Below, piece after piece: positions 1 through 9,373 of a stretch of DNA of 64,000 nucleotides (position 1 is its first letter; each line of letters opens with the position of its first letter). The notes under the pieces are model-generated. The model ran no database searches, was not told the DNA's origin, and was given only the letters and a program-made list of their open reading frames with translations. The stretch comes from JAABRB01 sp963735025 (GTDB lineage: Bacteria > Pseudomonadota > Gammaproteobacteria > Burkholderiales > SG8-39). The DNA lies in assembly GCA_963735025.1 (NCBI GenBank), contig CAVTJG010000002.1:124001-188000 (forward strand). The letters run 5' to 3'. The position numbers and the translations under genes were made by a program.

Positions 1-683
1 GCCGCGCCGGCGACCCCCGGTGTCTCGACAGACAGATAACCGGGTAGCTTCTCCAGCGCGAACGACACGTCCTGCCGCGGTGCATCGGTAACCTTGATCT
101 CCCGCTCGAGCAGCTTGTACCCGGCACGTTCGGCACGCAACCGGTATGTGCCCGACAGCGCCAGGTAGCCTGTGCCAACCGCAAAGGCAGGGAACGCACC
201 GTCGAAGCTCACCCGCGCGGGCGCAGGTTGAATCGACACGTGCACCATCCGTGCCGAGAACAGGTATCCCATGACAAGCGCAAGAATCACGAGCGCGGCC
301 AGCACCATTGGCGCCGCGATGCGGCGCTGCGTCCTGGCGGCAGCGTAGGTGGGCGGCCCGAACGCAATCGCCATAGGCGTCGGCTCGAGCAGCAGGCCGA
401 GATCCGTCGTCAGCACCAGCGCACCCGGCTCCCGTCCGATGGTGACGGTCCGCCCGCCGATTTCGAGTCGATCGCCCTCGAGAAGCCAATGGGCTCCACC
501 GAGCCGATGACCGTTCAGGAAGACGTCGGTCTCTCCGTCGAGCGGCTGAAGGTAGGGCTCGCCGCTCGCTTCGCCGATGACCGCGATGCCGAGCATCTTT
601 CCGTACGGCAGCGTGACGAGCAGGCCGCGCGCCGTGAGCTCCGCCGCGCGCTCGCCCTCGCCGCCTCGGATGAGCACCTTCAC
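1..683 (-). CDS. FHA-domain membrane protein with PEGA-like region (3' end outside window)
   Basis: The reading frame is open from a GTG at 681-683 to the window edge, giving about 227 residues. Residues 15-95 look like an FHA domain, ending in the typical VFLNGHRLGG...LLEGDRLEIGG pattern. Residues 122-143 are a hydrophobic membrane segment. The remainder, with LSGTYRLRAERAGYKLLEREIKV cut by prolines and glycines, resembles a PEGA module. FHA domains usually bind phosphothreonine, so a link to a Ser/Thr kinase is plausible but inferred. The GTG overlaps the TGA of the upstream gene (GTGA), which supports both this start and co-translation. The C-terminus is not visible. Confidence 0.72.
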   Translation of the reverse strand, partial: MKVLIRGGEGERAAELTARGLLVTLPYGKMLGIAVIGEASGEPYLQPLDGETDVFLNGHRLGGAHWLLEGDRLEIGGRTVTIGREPGALVLTTDLGLLLEPTPMAIAFGPPTYAAARTQRRIAAPMVLAALVILALVMGYLFSARMVHVSIQPAPARVSFDGAFPAFAVGTGYLALSGTYRLRAERAGYKLLEREIKVTDAPRQDVSFALEKLPGYLSVETPGVAGA

Positions 684-1810
684 ACCGGCTCCCGGCATGC
701 GACGAAGATTTCGGGCGCGGGTGCGTCGGGCTCCACCGTCAGCTCGATGCGCACGTCCTTGTATCCCGCACGCGCGCCGACCACCGTGTACTTTCCGGGT
801 GTGAGCTCCATGTCACGCGCCCGGAATCTCCCGAGCGACCCGACACGGTAGATCGTCACGTCGGTGGCCTCGTCCGATGTGAATCGAACGGCGATCGGCG
901 TCGTCGCTCGGTTCAGTGCCGCCTCGAGTCGCGCGCGAGCCTCTGCGAGTCGCGGCCCTCCTCCTGGCACCGCGACCGCCGCTGCAAGCGCCTGGCGCCC
1001 CGCATCGCGCACGCGCGGGGAGTACAGGCGCTTGGGATCCGCGAGCATTGCGTCGAGCTCGGCGTAGAGCCGGGCCATGCTTTCGCTGCGCTCGCTGCCG
1101 CGCTTCGCGAACAAGAGGGTGGGATCGATGCGCAGCGCCTGCCGGTATGCGGCAAGCGCGTCCGCCCAGCGCTCTTCCGATTCGAACCGCTGCGCTTCGC
1201 TCCGCAGCGCGGCGACCTGGCTGCGCTCGAGGCCCTCCTTCGCACGGGCGAGCCCGTCGGCAGCGGCGCGATCGGCGGGCCGCAGCCGCGCGGCCGCGCG
1301 AAATGCCTGCTCGGCCTCCGGCCACTCGGCGCGCTCAGCGTGGGCAAGTCCGCGCGACATCAGCTGCGCGAACCGCTGATCTGCGGCGTTGCGATCGGCG
1401 CGCGGTGGCGCCTCCTTGTTCGGACGTTTGGTAGGATCAATTGCGCGGTCGGGCTGCGCGGCATCGGGCGCCTCCGACGGTCGCGCGTGAGTCTCCTCTT
1501 GTGCCGGCGGCGGCGCCTTTGCCGAGGCCGGCGTCTGCTCGGGAGCTGGCGTCTGCTCGGGAGTTGGCGTTTGCGCGGAGACCGGCGCGCTCATTGATTT
1601 CGCGGCGGGCGGCGCCGGCGCGCGACCCGGGGCAAGCCATCGGGGCAGAAGCACGAACACCACCGCGGCCACGGCGACCGCGAAGGAGAACACCAGGAGG
1701 ACCCAGTGCCCTGCGACCACTGCACGCGCGCGAACGCCCGCCGGCGCGACCGGCGTCCTGCCACCGTCGGAGAGAGTCTCTCGGTTCGCGCTCACGATGC
1801 CGCCGGACAC
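680..1810 (-). CDS. Membrane-anchored TPR protein with C-terminal PEGA-like domain
   Basis: This 376-residue protein has a short cytoplasmic N-terminus, one membrane segment at about residues 31-57, a Pro/Ala/Gln-rich linker (about 60-140), two TPR-like helical repeats (about 145-240) and a C-terminal beta-rich stretch (about 305-376) with the PGKYTVVGARAGYKDVRI pattern seen in PEGA domains. It is probably a periplasmic scaffold anchored in the inner membrane. It starts 6 bp after the lipoprotein gene and overlaps the FHA gene by four bases, so it is the third gene of a coupled operon. No enzymatic motif is seen and the exact role is unknown. Confidence 0.75.
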   Translation of the reverse strand: MSGGIVSANRETLSDGGRTPVAPAGVRARAVVAGHWVLLVFSFAVAVAAVVFVLLPRWLAPGRAPAPPAAKSMSAPVSAQTPTPEQTPAPEQTPASAKAPPPAQEETHARPSEAPDAAQPDRAIDPTKRPNKEAPPRADRNAADQRFAQLMSRGLAHAERAEWPEAEQAFRAAARLRPADRAAADGLARAKEGLERSQVAALRSEAQRFESEERWADALAAYRQALRIDPTLLFAKRGSERSESMARLYAELDAMLADPKRLYSPRVRDAGRQALAAAVAVPGGGPRLAEARARLEAALNRATTPIAVRFTSDEATDVTIYRVGSLGRFRARDMELTPGKYTVVGARAGYKDVRIELTVEPDAPAPEIFVACREPV

Positions 1811-1816
1811 GCGACG

Positions 1817-3106
1817 CTAACGGCCGCTAGCGCTCGCCCCCGGCGCATCATGCGCCGCCGCTGCGGGCTCCGGAGATTCACCGGTCTCCGCGACGAACAT
1901 CTCGCGCAGTGTCCTGCGCCATTCCGCATACTGGGTGTCGACCGAACCGGAGAGCTTCACCGTGCGACCCTCGACCTCGTCCACGATGGGCGCGACGTCG
2001 CCCTCGAACGATGCGCCGAGCTCCTTGATGGCATCCGCGTGGATCTTCGCGTCGTCCGCGAACTGGCTTCCCGAGCGGATCGCCTCGACGCCGCCGATGA
2101 CCATCACGGCCGACGCGACATCTGCTGCGCCCGTGCCGCCAAAATTGGTCCCGATCAGGACCGCGCCGACGATCGCCGCGACGCCGAGGATGCGCCGCTC
2201 CCACGCCTTCCGCTCCAGCGCGCGCTGCTGATCGAGCTCCTCGAGATAAGATTTGCGCCACTGTCCGTAAGGCCCGCGCATGTCGTCGTAGAGGTTGCCG
2301 TAGTACTGGTTCACCGTGTCGATAAACATGTACTCGCGCGCGCGTATCCGTTGCACCCGCTGGTACATCGGATCGTTCTCGGCCGGAAGCCGGCTTACGT
2401 GGGTGATCCCGGAACTGTCCTGCACGAGGTACCCCGCGAAAGCGTAGGGGGCAATGCTGCTTGCGAACTTGAGGATCGCGACGCGCCGGATCTCGGCGAT
2501 CTCCTGCGTGTTCAGCTTCTGCAGGATCGCGAGCATGTCGTTGGCAACCCGGTTGTACAGATCCTGGTACGGGTCGTAATCCTTTTCCTTGAGCGACGCG
2601 TAACTCTTTTGCGTCGCCACCGCCGAATACTCGTTGTCGAACCACACGCGGCCGGTGACGTCGGTAACCTTGATCTGCAACCGCAGGACCTCGCCGTTGG
2701 ACTCGAGCAGCTTGCCCTGCACGCTGACGTCCGTCTCCTCGGCCCGGTCGGGGACGAGTCGCACCGCGCCCCAGTAGCCGGTGTTCTGCAGCGTCTGCTT
2801 GAGATGGAAAGGAATGTAGCGCGCTTCGGCCGCCTGGATCTCGGGATTGGAGGCCCCCCCATCCTTCGAATCACTGGCGTCCGCGGACGCACCGGCCGCA
2901 CCTTCCTTCGCCATCGCTTTCGCGTTGGGCGTCTGAAGCACGTGGATGCCGACGTCCAGCAGCCTGTCCTCGGGCACCGCGGACCGCGCAGATATGACAG
3001 ACGTAGGCATGACATCCTGCTTCGCGGGTCCGGTCGCGCAGCCCTGTGTGGCCGCCACGATCAGCGCGGCGGCGCTCCACACGGTCAATCGCCACGCGCC
3101 GATCAT
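1817..3106 (-). CDS. Conserved hypothetical lipoprotein
   Basis: Starting at the ATG at 3104-3106 gives 429 residues beginning MIGAWRLTVW, with a signal peptide and a lipobox ending at Cys (ATQGC). That ATG overlaps the TGA of the upstream gene (ATGA), which favours it over the in-frame codon at 3157. The mature part has a mixed alpha/beta N-terminal half with aromatic-rich segments (VNQYYGNLYDDM) and a hydrophobic Gly/Ala stretch (ILGVAAIVGAVLIGTNFGG) that could insert into or associate with a membrane. I do not recognise the family. Its place between a coiled-coil exported protein and a PEGA/TPR protein suggests one envelope complex. Confidence 0.75.
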   Translation of the reverse strand: MIGAWRLTVWSAAALIVAATQGCATGPAKQDVMPTSVISARSAVPEDRLLDVGIHVLQTPNAKAMAKEGAAGASADASDSKDGGASNPEIQAAEARYIPFHLKQTLQNTGYWGAVRLVPDRAEETDVSVQGKLLESNGEVLRLQIKVTDVTGRVWFDNEYSAVATQKSYASLKEKDYDPYQDLYNRVANDMLAILQKLNTQEIAEIRRVAILKFASSIAPYAFAGYLVQDSSGITHVSRLPAENDPMYQRVQRIRAREYMFIDTVNQYYGNLYDDMRGPYGQWRKSYLEELDQQRALERKAWERRILGVAAIVGAVLIGTNFGGTGAADVASAVMVIGGVEAIRSGSQFADDAKIHADAIKELGASFEGDVAPIVDEVEGRTVKLSGSVDTQYAEWRRTLREMFVAETGESPEPAAAAHDAPGASASGR

Positions 3107-4017
3107 CCGCTCGCTCCAGTCGTCACGCCCTGCTTGTACTTGCGATATTCGTCCCACAGCTTCTTCCGCAGTTCCGGATCAGGTTCCTGTTCAGCCGCCT
3201 TGCGGATCTGGCGCGCAACAATATCATCGTCGTTGCCGTTGCCGACATCAGGTGGGGGCGGCGCCGACGCCGATTCCTGCCCCGACGCGGTGGGATCGCT
3301 GCCCCCGATGGGTCCGCCCGGCGACCCTTCCTGTACGACGCCGTGCGAGCCATCGCGCGAAGCTTCCTCTGCACCTGTCTTCGAGGCGCCGGCTTGACGT
3401 CCGCCCGACTGCCCATTCTTCGACCCCGCAGAATGCTTTCCGGCTCGATTGCCTGCACCACCGTTTCCACCTTCACCGCCACCTCCGCCGCTTCCGCCGT
3501 CCGCAGCCGCAGCTTCCACCTCATGCGCACGCGCCTTGCGCGCCTCGTCGAGAAGCAGTTTGTCGAACGCTTCCAGGGAATTGCGGAGCTTTTCATCGAG
3601 CATCGCCACCCGCTCCGCTTCGGTCGCGACGGCGACGGGCCGCGCAGACTCCGGAGCGCCGGAAGCACCCGAGGACTTGACCGCAGCCTGATCTTCGAGA
3701 GACCGCACGCGTGCGCGATTCGTCGCCACCAATGCGCGCACGCGCACGAGGTATTCATCGAGCTGCGCGCGTTCGCCCGCGAGGGTCGTGGAACTCGCCC
3801 GCACCGTCGCCACACGTTGCGTCAACCTCGCCAGCACCTGCTCGCTGATCGCCAGATCATGGCGCGCCTGTACCAGCACGTCCGATCTTGAGTTCGATTG
3901 TGCCTCCGCGCGGACGATGCCCGTCGCGGCGCCGAGCAATGCTGCGGCCAGGATGACGTGGCGCACCGCCCGCGCCATCCTGGGCCATGCCCGGCTGCAA
4001 TAATTCGATAACGTCAT
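3103..4017 (-). CDS. Exported coiled-coil protein, function unknown
   Basis: This 304-residue protein has an N-terminal signal sequence (hydrophobic core HVILAAALLGAATG, cleavage likely after AEA). A long charged helical region from about 45 to 120 reads as a coiled coil, followed by a Gly/Ser/Lys-rich low-complexity region (about 155-250). The start at 4017 has an AAGG Shine-Dalgarno nine bases upstream; an internal Met at 3978 would also leave a valid signal peptide. It is the first gene of the four-gene operon reaching the window start. No domain I can name is visible. Confidence 0.7.
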   Translation of the reverse strand: MTLSNYCSRAWPRMARAVRHVILAAALLGAATGIVRAEAQSNSRSDVLVQARHDLAISEQVLARLTQRVATVRASSTTLAGERAQLDEYLVRVRALVATNRARVRSLEDQAAVKSSGASGAPESARPVAVATEAERVAMLDEKLRNSLEAFDKLLLDEARKARAHEVEAAAADGGSGGGGGEGGNGGAGNRAGKHSAGSKNGQSGGRQAGASKTGAEEASRDGSHGVVQEGSPGGPIGGSDPTASGQESASAPPPPDVGNGNDDDIVARQIRKAAEQEPDPELRKKLWDEYRKYKQGVTTGASG

Positions 4018-4246
4018 CGGTTACACCTTGGTGCCGCTCGCTCGCAATGCACCATTTCAAAACCACGGGAAGCTGGTCGGCCTCTCGGGCCATGCCCTAC
4101 ACGCTATTCACGCTCCACGAAGCGAAAAAGGCAAGCGCCGGGCCAGCCGGCCCAGGAAACCTTACAGCTTACAGATAACGCGTCAGAACGCTCTTCGTGT
4201 GACAAGGGGCAAATCCGCACCCCGCGGACGGAATCGCCGCGAAACC

Positions 4247-4441
4247 TCAATGCGAATCGGGGTCGCCGCGACGCAACGTCTGGGTAAGGTGTAGCGCCAC
4301 CAGCTGGGCCGCGAACGCAATGACCCGTTCGACCCGCGATTCGAACACGACGATGAACGTGAGCAGGATGACGTGCTTCCACTCCTTCGCGCGCGCCAGC
4401 ACCAGACCATACCGGCCTTGAAATAGCGCACTGGGCGACAT
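4247..4441 (-). CDS. Small hypothetical protein (64 aa)
   Basis: A 64-residue ORF beginning MSPSALFQGRYGLVLARAKE, with a good Shine-Dalgarno (GGAGAG) seven bases before the ATG. It lies 24 bp downstream of the stop of the large secreted protein, so it is probably in the same transcript. The middle (HVILLTFIVVFESRV) is hydrophobic but short for a full membrane span, and the rest is helical and basic. The family is not recognised. About 230 bp separate it from the coiled-coil gene. Confidence 0.55.
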   Translation of the reverse strand: MSPSALFQGRYGLVLARAKEWKHVILLTFIVVFESRVERVIAFAAQLVALHLTQTLRRGDPDSH

Positions 4442-4465
4442 CTTCGGCTCTCCGACACTCTCGAA

Positions 4466-7050
4466 TCAGCGCCTGCCGCCGAACCGGCCGCCGCCAAATC
4501 CACCTCCCCCCCCGAAGCGGCCTCCGCCGAATCCGCCGCCCCCGCCGAAGCGGTCGGCAAAGCTCGAGCTGCCGAAGCGGTTGCCGAAGTCGCCTCCGCC
4601 GCCACCGCCAAATCGCCACCACCGAAGCCGCCTCCGCCGAATCGGCTCGCGAAGCTGTCGCTCCCGCTGCCCGAGCGGTCCCAGCCACCCGAGTTGCTCC
4701 CGAAGCTCGACTCGCGGCTCTCGCCGGCGCTGCGCGCCTGCTGCTCCTTGTCCGCCCAGCTGGTGTCCCCGCTCGCGGACTGCCAGCCGCTCGAAGTGTG
4801 CTGCTGCCAACCGCTCCCGTCGTTCTTGTAGACGTTGCCATCGGCGCTGCCATAGTGGTTGTTGTCGGAGGGTTTCCCATTGTTCCAGGTATTGGTCTGG
4901 CCGGTCTTTGCGTTGTACGTCGTGGTCGACGCGTTGCGCGCATCGCCCTGCGGACCGGACGTCGCCGCGACGTTGCGGCTGATCGAACTTCCGCCTGCGC
5001 CGGTGGCCGATGCGCTGGACGCGTACTCACGCTGCCCGGTATAGGCGTTGTAGCTTTGCCCGCGCGTCACGCTGCCGCTACCGCCCGCGGCGGTGGAGCC
5101 GGTTCGCGAATAGCCGCGCTGGGCCTGGCCCGTGTAAGGGTTATAGCTTCGGCCCGCTGCGTAGTTCCCGCTGACGCCGGTGCGATAGTTCGAGTACGAC
5201 CCGCTCGCCTGCGTGCCGATCGCGCCGCCCGGATTCGCATACCAGGTGCGCGTCCCGGCGGACACGCCGGTGCCCCAGTTCCGGTAGACGTTTGCGCTGA
5301 CCGATCCGCAGCACGGGTAGCCCCCGTAGTAGGGGTGGTAGAAGGCGCCGCCCCAGTAGGGCGTTGCGATTGCAGCGGTCCAGAGCCCCACGCCGAACCC
5401 GAACGCGAATCCCACCGCGGGGTTGTAGACCGGGTACGCCGCAACGCCCCACGTGACGGGCGGCGGATACCATACGGATCCGATCCAGGGAGTGTAGGCG
5501 TACCCGGTGCCGTACACGACAACGCCGTCGGGCGAGACGACCGTCCCGAGATAGCCAGGCGTGTAGCCCATGTACACGGCCTGGGGGGTGTAGCCATAGA
5601 CCCGGACGTAGGTCACATAGTGGAGTGGCGAAGTCGTCGGGATCTCGTAGATCTCCGACGGCACGAACGTGGCCACCGTCCACGGGCCGGTCAACGCCGT
5701 GGAACTGAACCACACGCCACCCGCCACGGCGTAATAGCTCGACGGATCGACCATGATGATCGGGGTCCGGGAGTTCACCACGTACTGCAGCGACGTGCCG
5801 ACGATCGGCTTGTACTGCGGCGCACCGTCGAACGAGGGCGTGAACTTCGGCCCGTTGACGCGCGAGATGGTGGCGTCCTGCGGAATCGTGTTTGCGATCA
5901 GCGCCTCTTTCGCTTCGGGCGTGCCCGCGACCGAAGCGAGTACGACGCTCGCCGGACCGTGCTTGGGAATGCGCGCGAAGTCCGCGGGCAACGCGTTGGC
6001 GGCGACGTACGTCCATGGCCCGTCCAGGCTCGGGCCCTTGTACCAGCGCCCCGCGATGAGGATGTAGTAATAGTTGCTCGTCGTCTCCACGAATACATCG
6101 GCCGCTGTGTTGGTCGCCCACAGCAGATTCGTGTTCGGGAGCGGAACGAGATTGGGCTGGCCTTTGAAAATGACGAGCTCGGATTGCTTCTCGGTGACGT
6201 AGATTGCCGGTATGCCGTTTAGGAGCGACGGCTTGGGATTCGCGTGCGGCCCGCCATCGAGCAGATCGACGTGCCCGGCTTTGGCAAGTTTTTGCGCGAC
6301 GTCATCGAGACCGAAGGGTGCCGCGTTCTGCGTCCACGGTCCGGACAGCGAGTCGGAAGTCAACCAGCCGTCGTACACATGCAGGTAATACGTGAAGCTG
6401 AAGACCGTACGCGCGATCATGGCCTGGGTATTGATCACCCGCTTGAAGCGGGTACCGGAAATGTCCTTGATAACCGGCGCCCCGTCGATCGGAACGAGAA
6501 TGGCCGGGCCGTAGCTCACGATGATATTCGGTGGCGTGTTGTCGACCGGCTGGACGGCCGGCTTCACGGTGTCCGACGCAGCGAGCGACGCTTCGAGCCG
6601 GTTGAGCGAGATCGTGGCAAGCGCGCTCTCGACGGCCCGCGCGAGCTCCGGCGTGTATGCCCGGCCGTTGTCGGGCAAGGTCGGAAACCTGGTCTCGAAG
6701 ACGCCGAAGTCGTCGAGATCCACCAGCCGCGCAACGCGGTCTACGGACGTGCGTGCGCTGCCCGACACCACCCCGAACGTCTCGACCTTGGCGTCGTTCG
6801 GCTTGAGCTGGATGGCGACGCGGAACTTCAGCTCGTTCCCTGTCCACGATTCGATCTGGGGCTGATAGATCACGGCCCGTGCGTTGCTGAGCGTCATGTC
6901 GCGCGGCCATGGGTCGGCGGGCACGGAATTGGCAGGCGCGGCCAGCGACGGCGGAGGCGGTACGCTGCCCTGCGCGAAGATCCACGTCGGCGTGGCCAGC
7001 ATGATCGTCCCTGCGCAAATGACCAGGGACGAGCGGGCGCGAGTGTTCAT
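4466..7050 (-). CDS. Large secreted Trp/Tyr/Gly-rich protein (carbohydrate-binding V/XII-like), frameshifted near 3' end
   Basis: About 861 residues after correction. A signal peptide covers residues 1-26 (TPTWIFAQG). The body contains repeated motifs of the type S-L-x-G-P-W-T (SLSGPWTQ, SLDGPWTY, ALTGPWTV), then a Tyr/Pro/Gly-rich membrane-like segment around PVTWGVAAYPVYNPAVGFAF, then Ser/Asn/Gly-rich repeats. Proteins of this look are often annotated as carbohydrate-binding family V/XII; no catalytic site is seen. The reading frame is lost in a FGGG repeat near 4610-4620, where one base appears missing. The neighbouring frame restores FGGGGG-type repeats ending in GGRFGGRR and a stop at 4466. 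Without the correction the frame runs on into the small downstream gene. Confidence 0.7.
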
Positions 7051-7107
7051 GAAGAGATCTCCTGTGAGTCGGCTGAGGATTAAAATGGCCGTGGCGCGGT
7101 AATGAAA

Positions 7108-7206
7108 TTATAGCTGCGGCCGATTCACGTTGACGGCCTGCGCCGCGTCGATCGACCGCGTCCAGATCGTATTGATCGCGAGCCGGGTCGTCTGCACGTC
7201 GGTCAT
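7108..7206 (-). pseudogene. tkt: Transketolase N-terminal stub (truncated tkt)
   Basis: A 32-codon ORF reads MTDVQTTRLAINTIWTRSID and continues AAQAVNVNRPQL-stop. LAINTIxTxSIDAxQ matches the conserved N-terminus of transketolase, where the residues ANSGHPG normally follow. Here the homology breaks after about 28 residues and a TAA follows. It has a proper Shine-Dalgarno (GGAG) and sits 38 bp after pgl at the end of the sugar-phosphate operon, exactly where a transketolase gene would fit. The remaining 600-plus codons are absent; the secreted-protein gene begins 57 bp further on. I read this as the remnant of a deleted tkt. Confidence 0.6.
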
Positions 7207-7244
7207 GATCGCTCCGCGAAATCTGCCGTGGGTCGCTTCGCGCA

Positions 7245-7931
7245 CTAGTGCGTGGCGGCAGCACGATCCACGAGCAGCAAGGCATGGTCCTGCGCGACGC
7301 ACCCGCCGGGAATGGACGGGTCGGCGCGGCGCAGACGCGCGAGCATCGGCGCCTTCTCGGCACCCGTCACGACCCAGAGGACGCGACGCGCACGATCGAG
7401 CGTCGGATAGGTGAGCGTCATGCGGCGGTGGCCCTGGTAGGGCCCGGCCAGCGCGACGTCCGCATTCCGGACGTCGAGCACGGTATCGCCCGGAACGAGC
7501 GACGCGGTGTGCCCGTCAGGGCCGAGCCCCAGGTGAACAAGATCGATTACAGGCGGCGCGCCGGCGACCTCGCGCACGGTCGACGCGTATTGCGCGACCG
7601 CGGCGTCCAGGTCCGCAAGCTCCACGGGCATTGCGTGGATGTGATCGGCAGCCAGCGGCGCATTCGCGAGCAGGCTTTCGCGAAGATGCGTGAGGTTGCG
7701 GTCGGGGTCACCCGCCGGAGCAATCCGCTCGTCGACCTGCAGCACGTGCACGCTCTTCCATGGCACCTCTTGTCCGGCGAGCTCGCGCAGCATCACCCAC
7801 GGCGTACGGCCGCCGCTGACGGCCATGGTGAAGCGCCCGCGCGCTGCAACCGCTGCAAGGGCGTCCGCGGCGATCACCGCCGCCGCCTCGCGCGCCACCG
7901 CGGCAGCGTCCGCGAGGATCTGAATCTTCAT
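7245..7931 (-). CDS. pgl: 6-phosphogluconolactonase
   Basis: This 228-residue protein hydrolyses 6-phosphoglucono-lactone, the second step of the oxidative pentose phosphate pathway, in the cytoplasm. It shows the family's MAVSGGRTP segment near residue 40, VHVLQVDERIAP, and the HLGLGPDGHTASLVPG motif near residue 150. Length is normal for the short DevB/SOL type. The start ATG at 7929-7931 overlaps the zwf stop (ATGA), so the two consecutive enzymes are translationally coupled. A longer upstream frame exists but lies inside zwf. Confidence 0.93.
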   Translation of the reverse strand: MKIQILADAAAVAREAAAVIAADALAAVAARGRFTMAVSGGRTPWVMLRELAGQEVPWKSVHVLQVDERIAPAGDPDRNLTHLRESLLANAPLAADHIHAMPVELADLDAAVAQYASTVREVAGAPPVIDLVHLGLGPDGHTASLVPGDTVLDVRNADVALAGPYQGHRRMTLTYPTLDRARRVLWVVTGAEKAPMLARLRRADPSIPGGCVAQDHALLLVDRAAATH

Positions 7932-9310
7932 GCGCGGGTCACGACCGGGTTCTGCCAGCCGCCGGGCGGCGCGACCACCGCATCCACTTCGGCCGGACCC
8001 CACTTGCCCGGTTCGTACTCGTGGATCGGCGTGCCCTGTTTCAGCACCGGATCGACGATGCGCCACGCCTCCTCGACGTAGTCCTCGCGAGCAAAGAGCG
8101 TGCGGTCGCCCGCCATTGCATCGGTCAGGACGCGTTCGTAAGCATCCGCTTCGTTCGCGCCGGGGTGCCGGCTCGCCACCAGTTCGGACTGCTGGCCGAT
8201 CATCTTCTCGTCGGCGTCCATCGCGGTCAGTCCGAGCGCGACCGTGACGTCGGGACTGATGCGGAACCGGAGATAGTTGGACTCGGGCTGGCACGTCGGG
8301 AACAGAACTGGCGGCTTGCGCAGTCGAACCACGAGCTCGGTGCTCGTCACAGGCAGCGTTTTCCCGGCGCGAATGTAGAACGGTACGCCCTGCCAGCGCC
8401 ACGAACCCACGTCGAGCCGCAGCGCGGCAAAGGTCTCCATCTGCGAATCGGGTGCGACTCCGGGCTCCTTGCGATAGCCGCGAAACTGGCCGCGCACAAC
8501 GTTCTTCGCTTCGATCGGCGTGATGGCCTTCAGCACCTTCACCTTCTCGTCGCGGATGGACTCGCTGTCGGTCCGTACCGGCGGCTCCATCGCGAGATTC
8601 GCCAGCACCTGGAAGAGATGGTTCTGGATCACGTCGCGGATCGTCCCGGTCTGGTCATAGAATGCGCCGCGACCCTGAATCCCGAAGTCCTCGGCCATGG
8701 TGATCTGCACGCTTTCGATGTGCTCACGGCTCCAGAACGAGTCGAGGACGGCGTTCGTGAAGCGGAAGAACAGCATGTTGTGCACCGGACGCTTGCCGAG
8801 ATAATGATCGATGCGGAAGATGTGGTGCTCGTCGAACGTGCCGAGCAGGATGTCGTTGAGCCTGCGCGCGGATTCGAGATCGTGGCCGAACGGCTTCTCG
8901 ACGATGACGCGTGCGCCCTGCGTGCAGTCGGCTTTTGCGAGCTGCTCGACCACCAGGCCGAAGAGGCTCGGCGGGATGGCGAGGTAATGCGCCGGACGCT
9001 TTGCGTCCCCGAGTTCCTTGCGCAGCGCCGCGAACGTGGCCGGATCGCCGTAGTCGCCGTCCACGTAGCGCAGCCTGGCGGTGAGCGCCCCGAAGGCTGC
9101 CGGGTCCACGCCGCCGCCGTGCTTTTCCAGGCTGTCGCGGGCACGCGCTTTCAGCTGCTCGAGGTTCCAGCCTTGCTTTGCCACGCCCACGATCGGCACG
9201 TTCAAATGCCCGTGCTTCAGCATCGCCTGCAAGGACGGGAAGATCTTCTTGTAGGCCAGGTCCCCGGTGGCGCCGAAGAACACCAGCGCGTCGGATTGGG
9301 GCTCGCTCAT
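7928..9310 (-). CDS. zwf: Glucose-6-phosphate 1-dehydrogenase
   Basis: This 460-residue enzyme oxidises glucose 6-phosphate to 6-phosphogluconolactone with NAD(P) reduction. Visible motifs are the nucleotide-binding FFGATGDLAYKK at residues 11-22, EKPFGHD at 138-144 and the active-site signature RIDHYLGK at 166-173. It is slightly shorter than the 490-residue E. coli enzyme but complete. It is preceded by gnd (63 bp gap) and followed by overlapping pgl, so the oxidative branch is one transcription unit. Confidence 0.96.
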   Translation of the reverse strand: MSEPQSDALVFFGATGDLAYKKIFPSLQAMLKHGHLNVPIVGVAKQGWNLEQLKARARDSLEKHGGGVDPAAFGALTARLRYVDGDYGDPATFAALRKELGDAKRPAHYLAIPPSLFGLVVEQLAKADCTQGARVIVEKPFGHDLESARRLNDILLGTFDEHHIFRIDHYLGKRPVHNMLFFRFTNAVLDSFWSREHIESVQITMAEDFGIQGRGAFYDQTGTIRDVIQNHLFQVLANLAMEPPVRTDSESIRDEKVKVLKAITPIEAKNVVRGQFRGYRKEPGVAPDSQMETFAALRLDVGSWRWQGVPFYIRAGKTLPVTSTELVVRLRKPPVLFPTCQPESNYLRFRISPDVTVALGLTAMDADEKMIGQQSELVASRHPGANEADAYERVLTDAMAGDRTLFAREDYVEEAWRIVDPVLKQGTPIHEYEPGKWGPAEVDAVVAPPGGWQNPVVTRA

Positions 9311-9373
9311 GGCAACCTCGCTTTCGCTTTCTCGGTCGGACGCCCGACTCGAATGCCTCCGGGGCGCATAGTG

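Noticed and set aside
1706..3397. Long plus-strand ORF (563 codons) opposite the envelope operon
   Set aside because: It lies antisense to three well-formed coupled genes, is Arg/His/Leu-rich as expected from GC-rich antisense frames, and has no ribosome site or recognisable domain.
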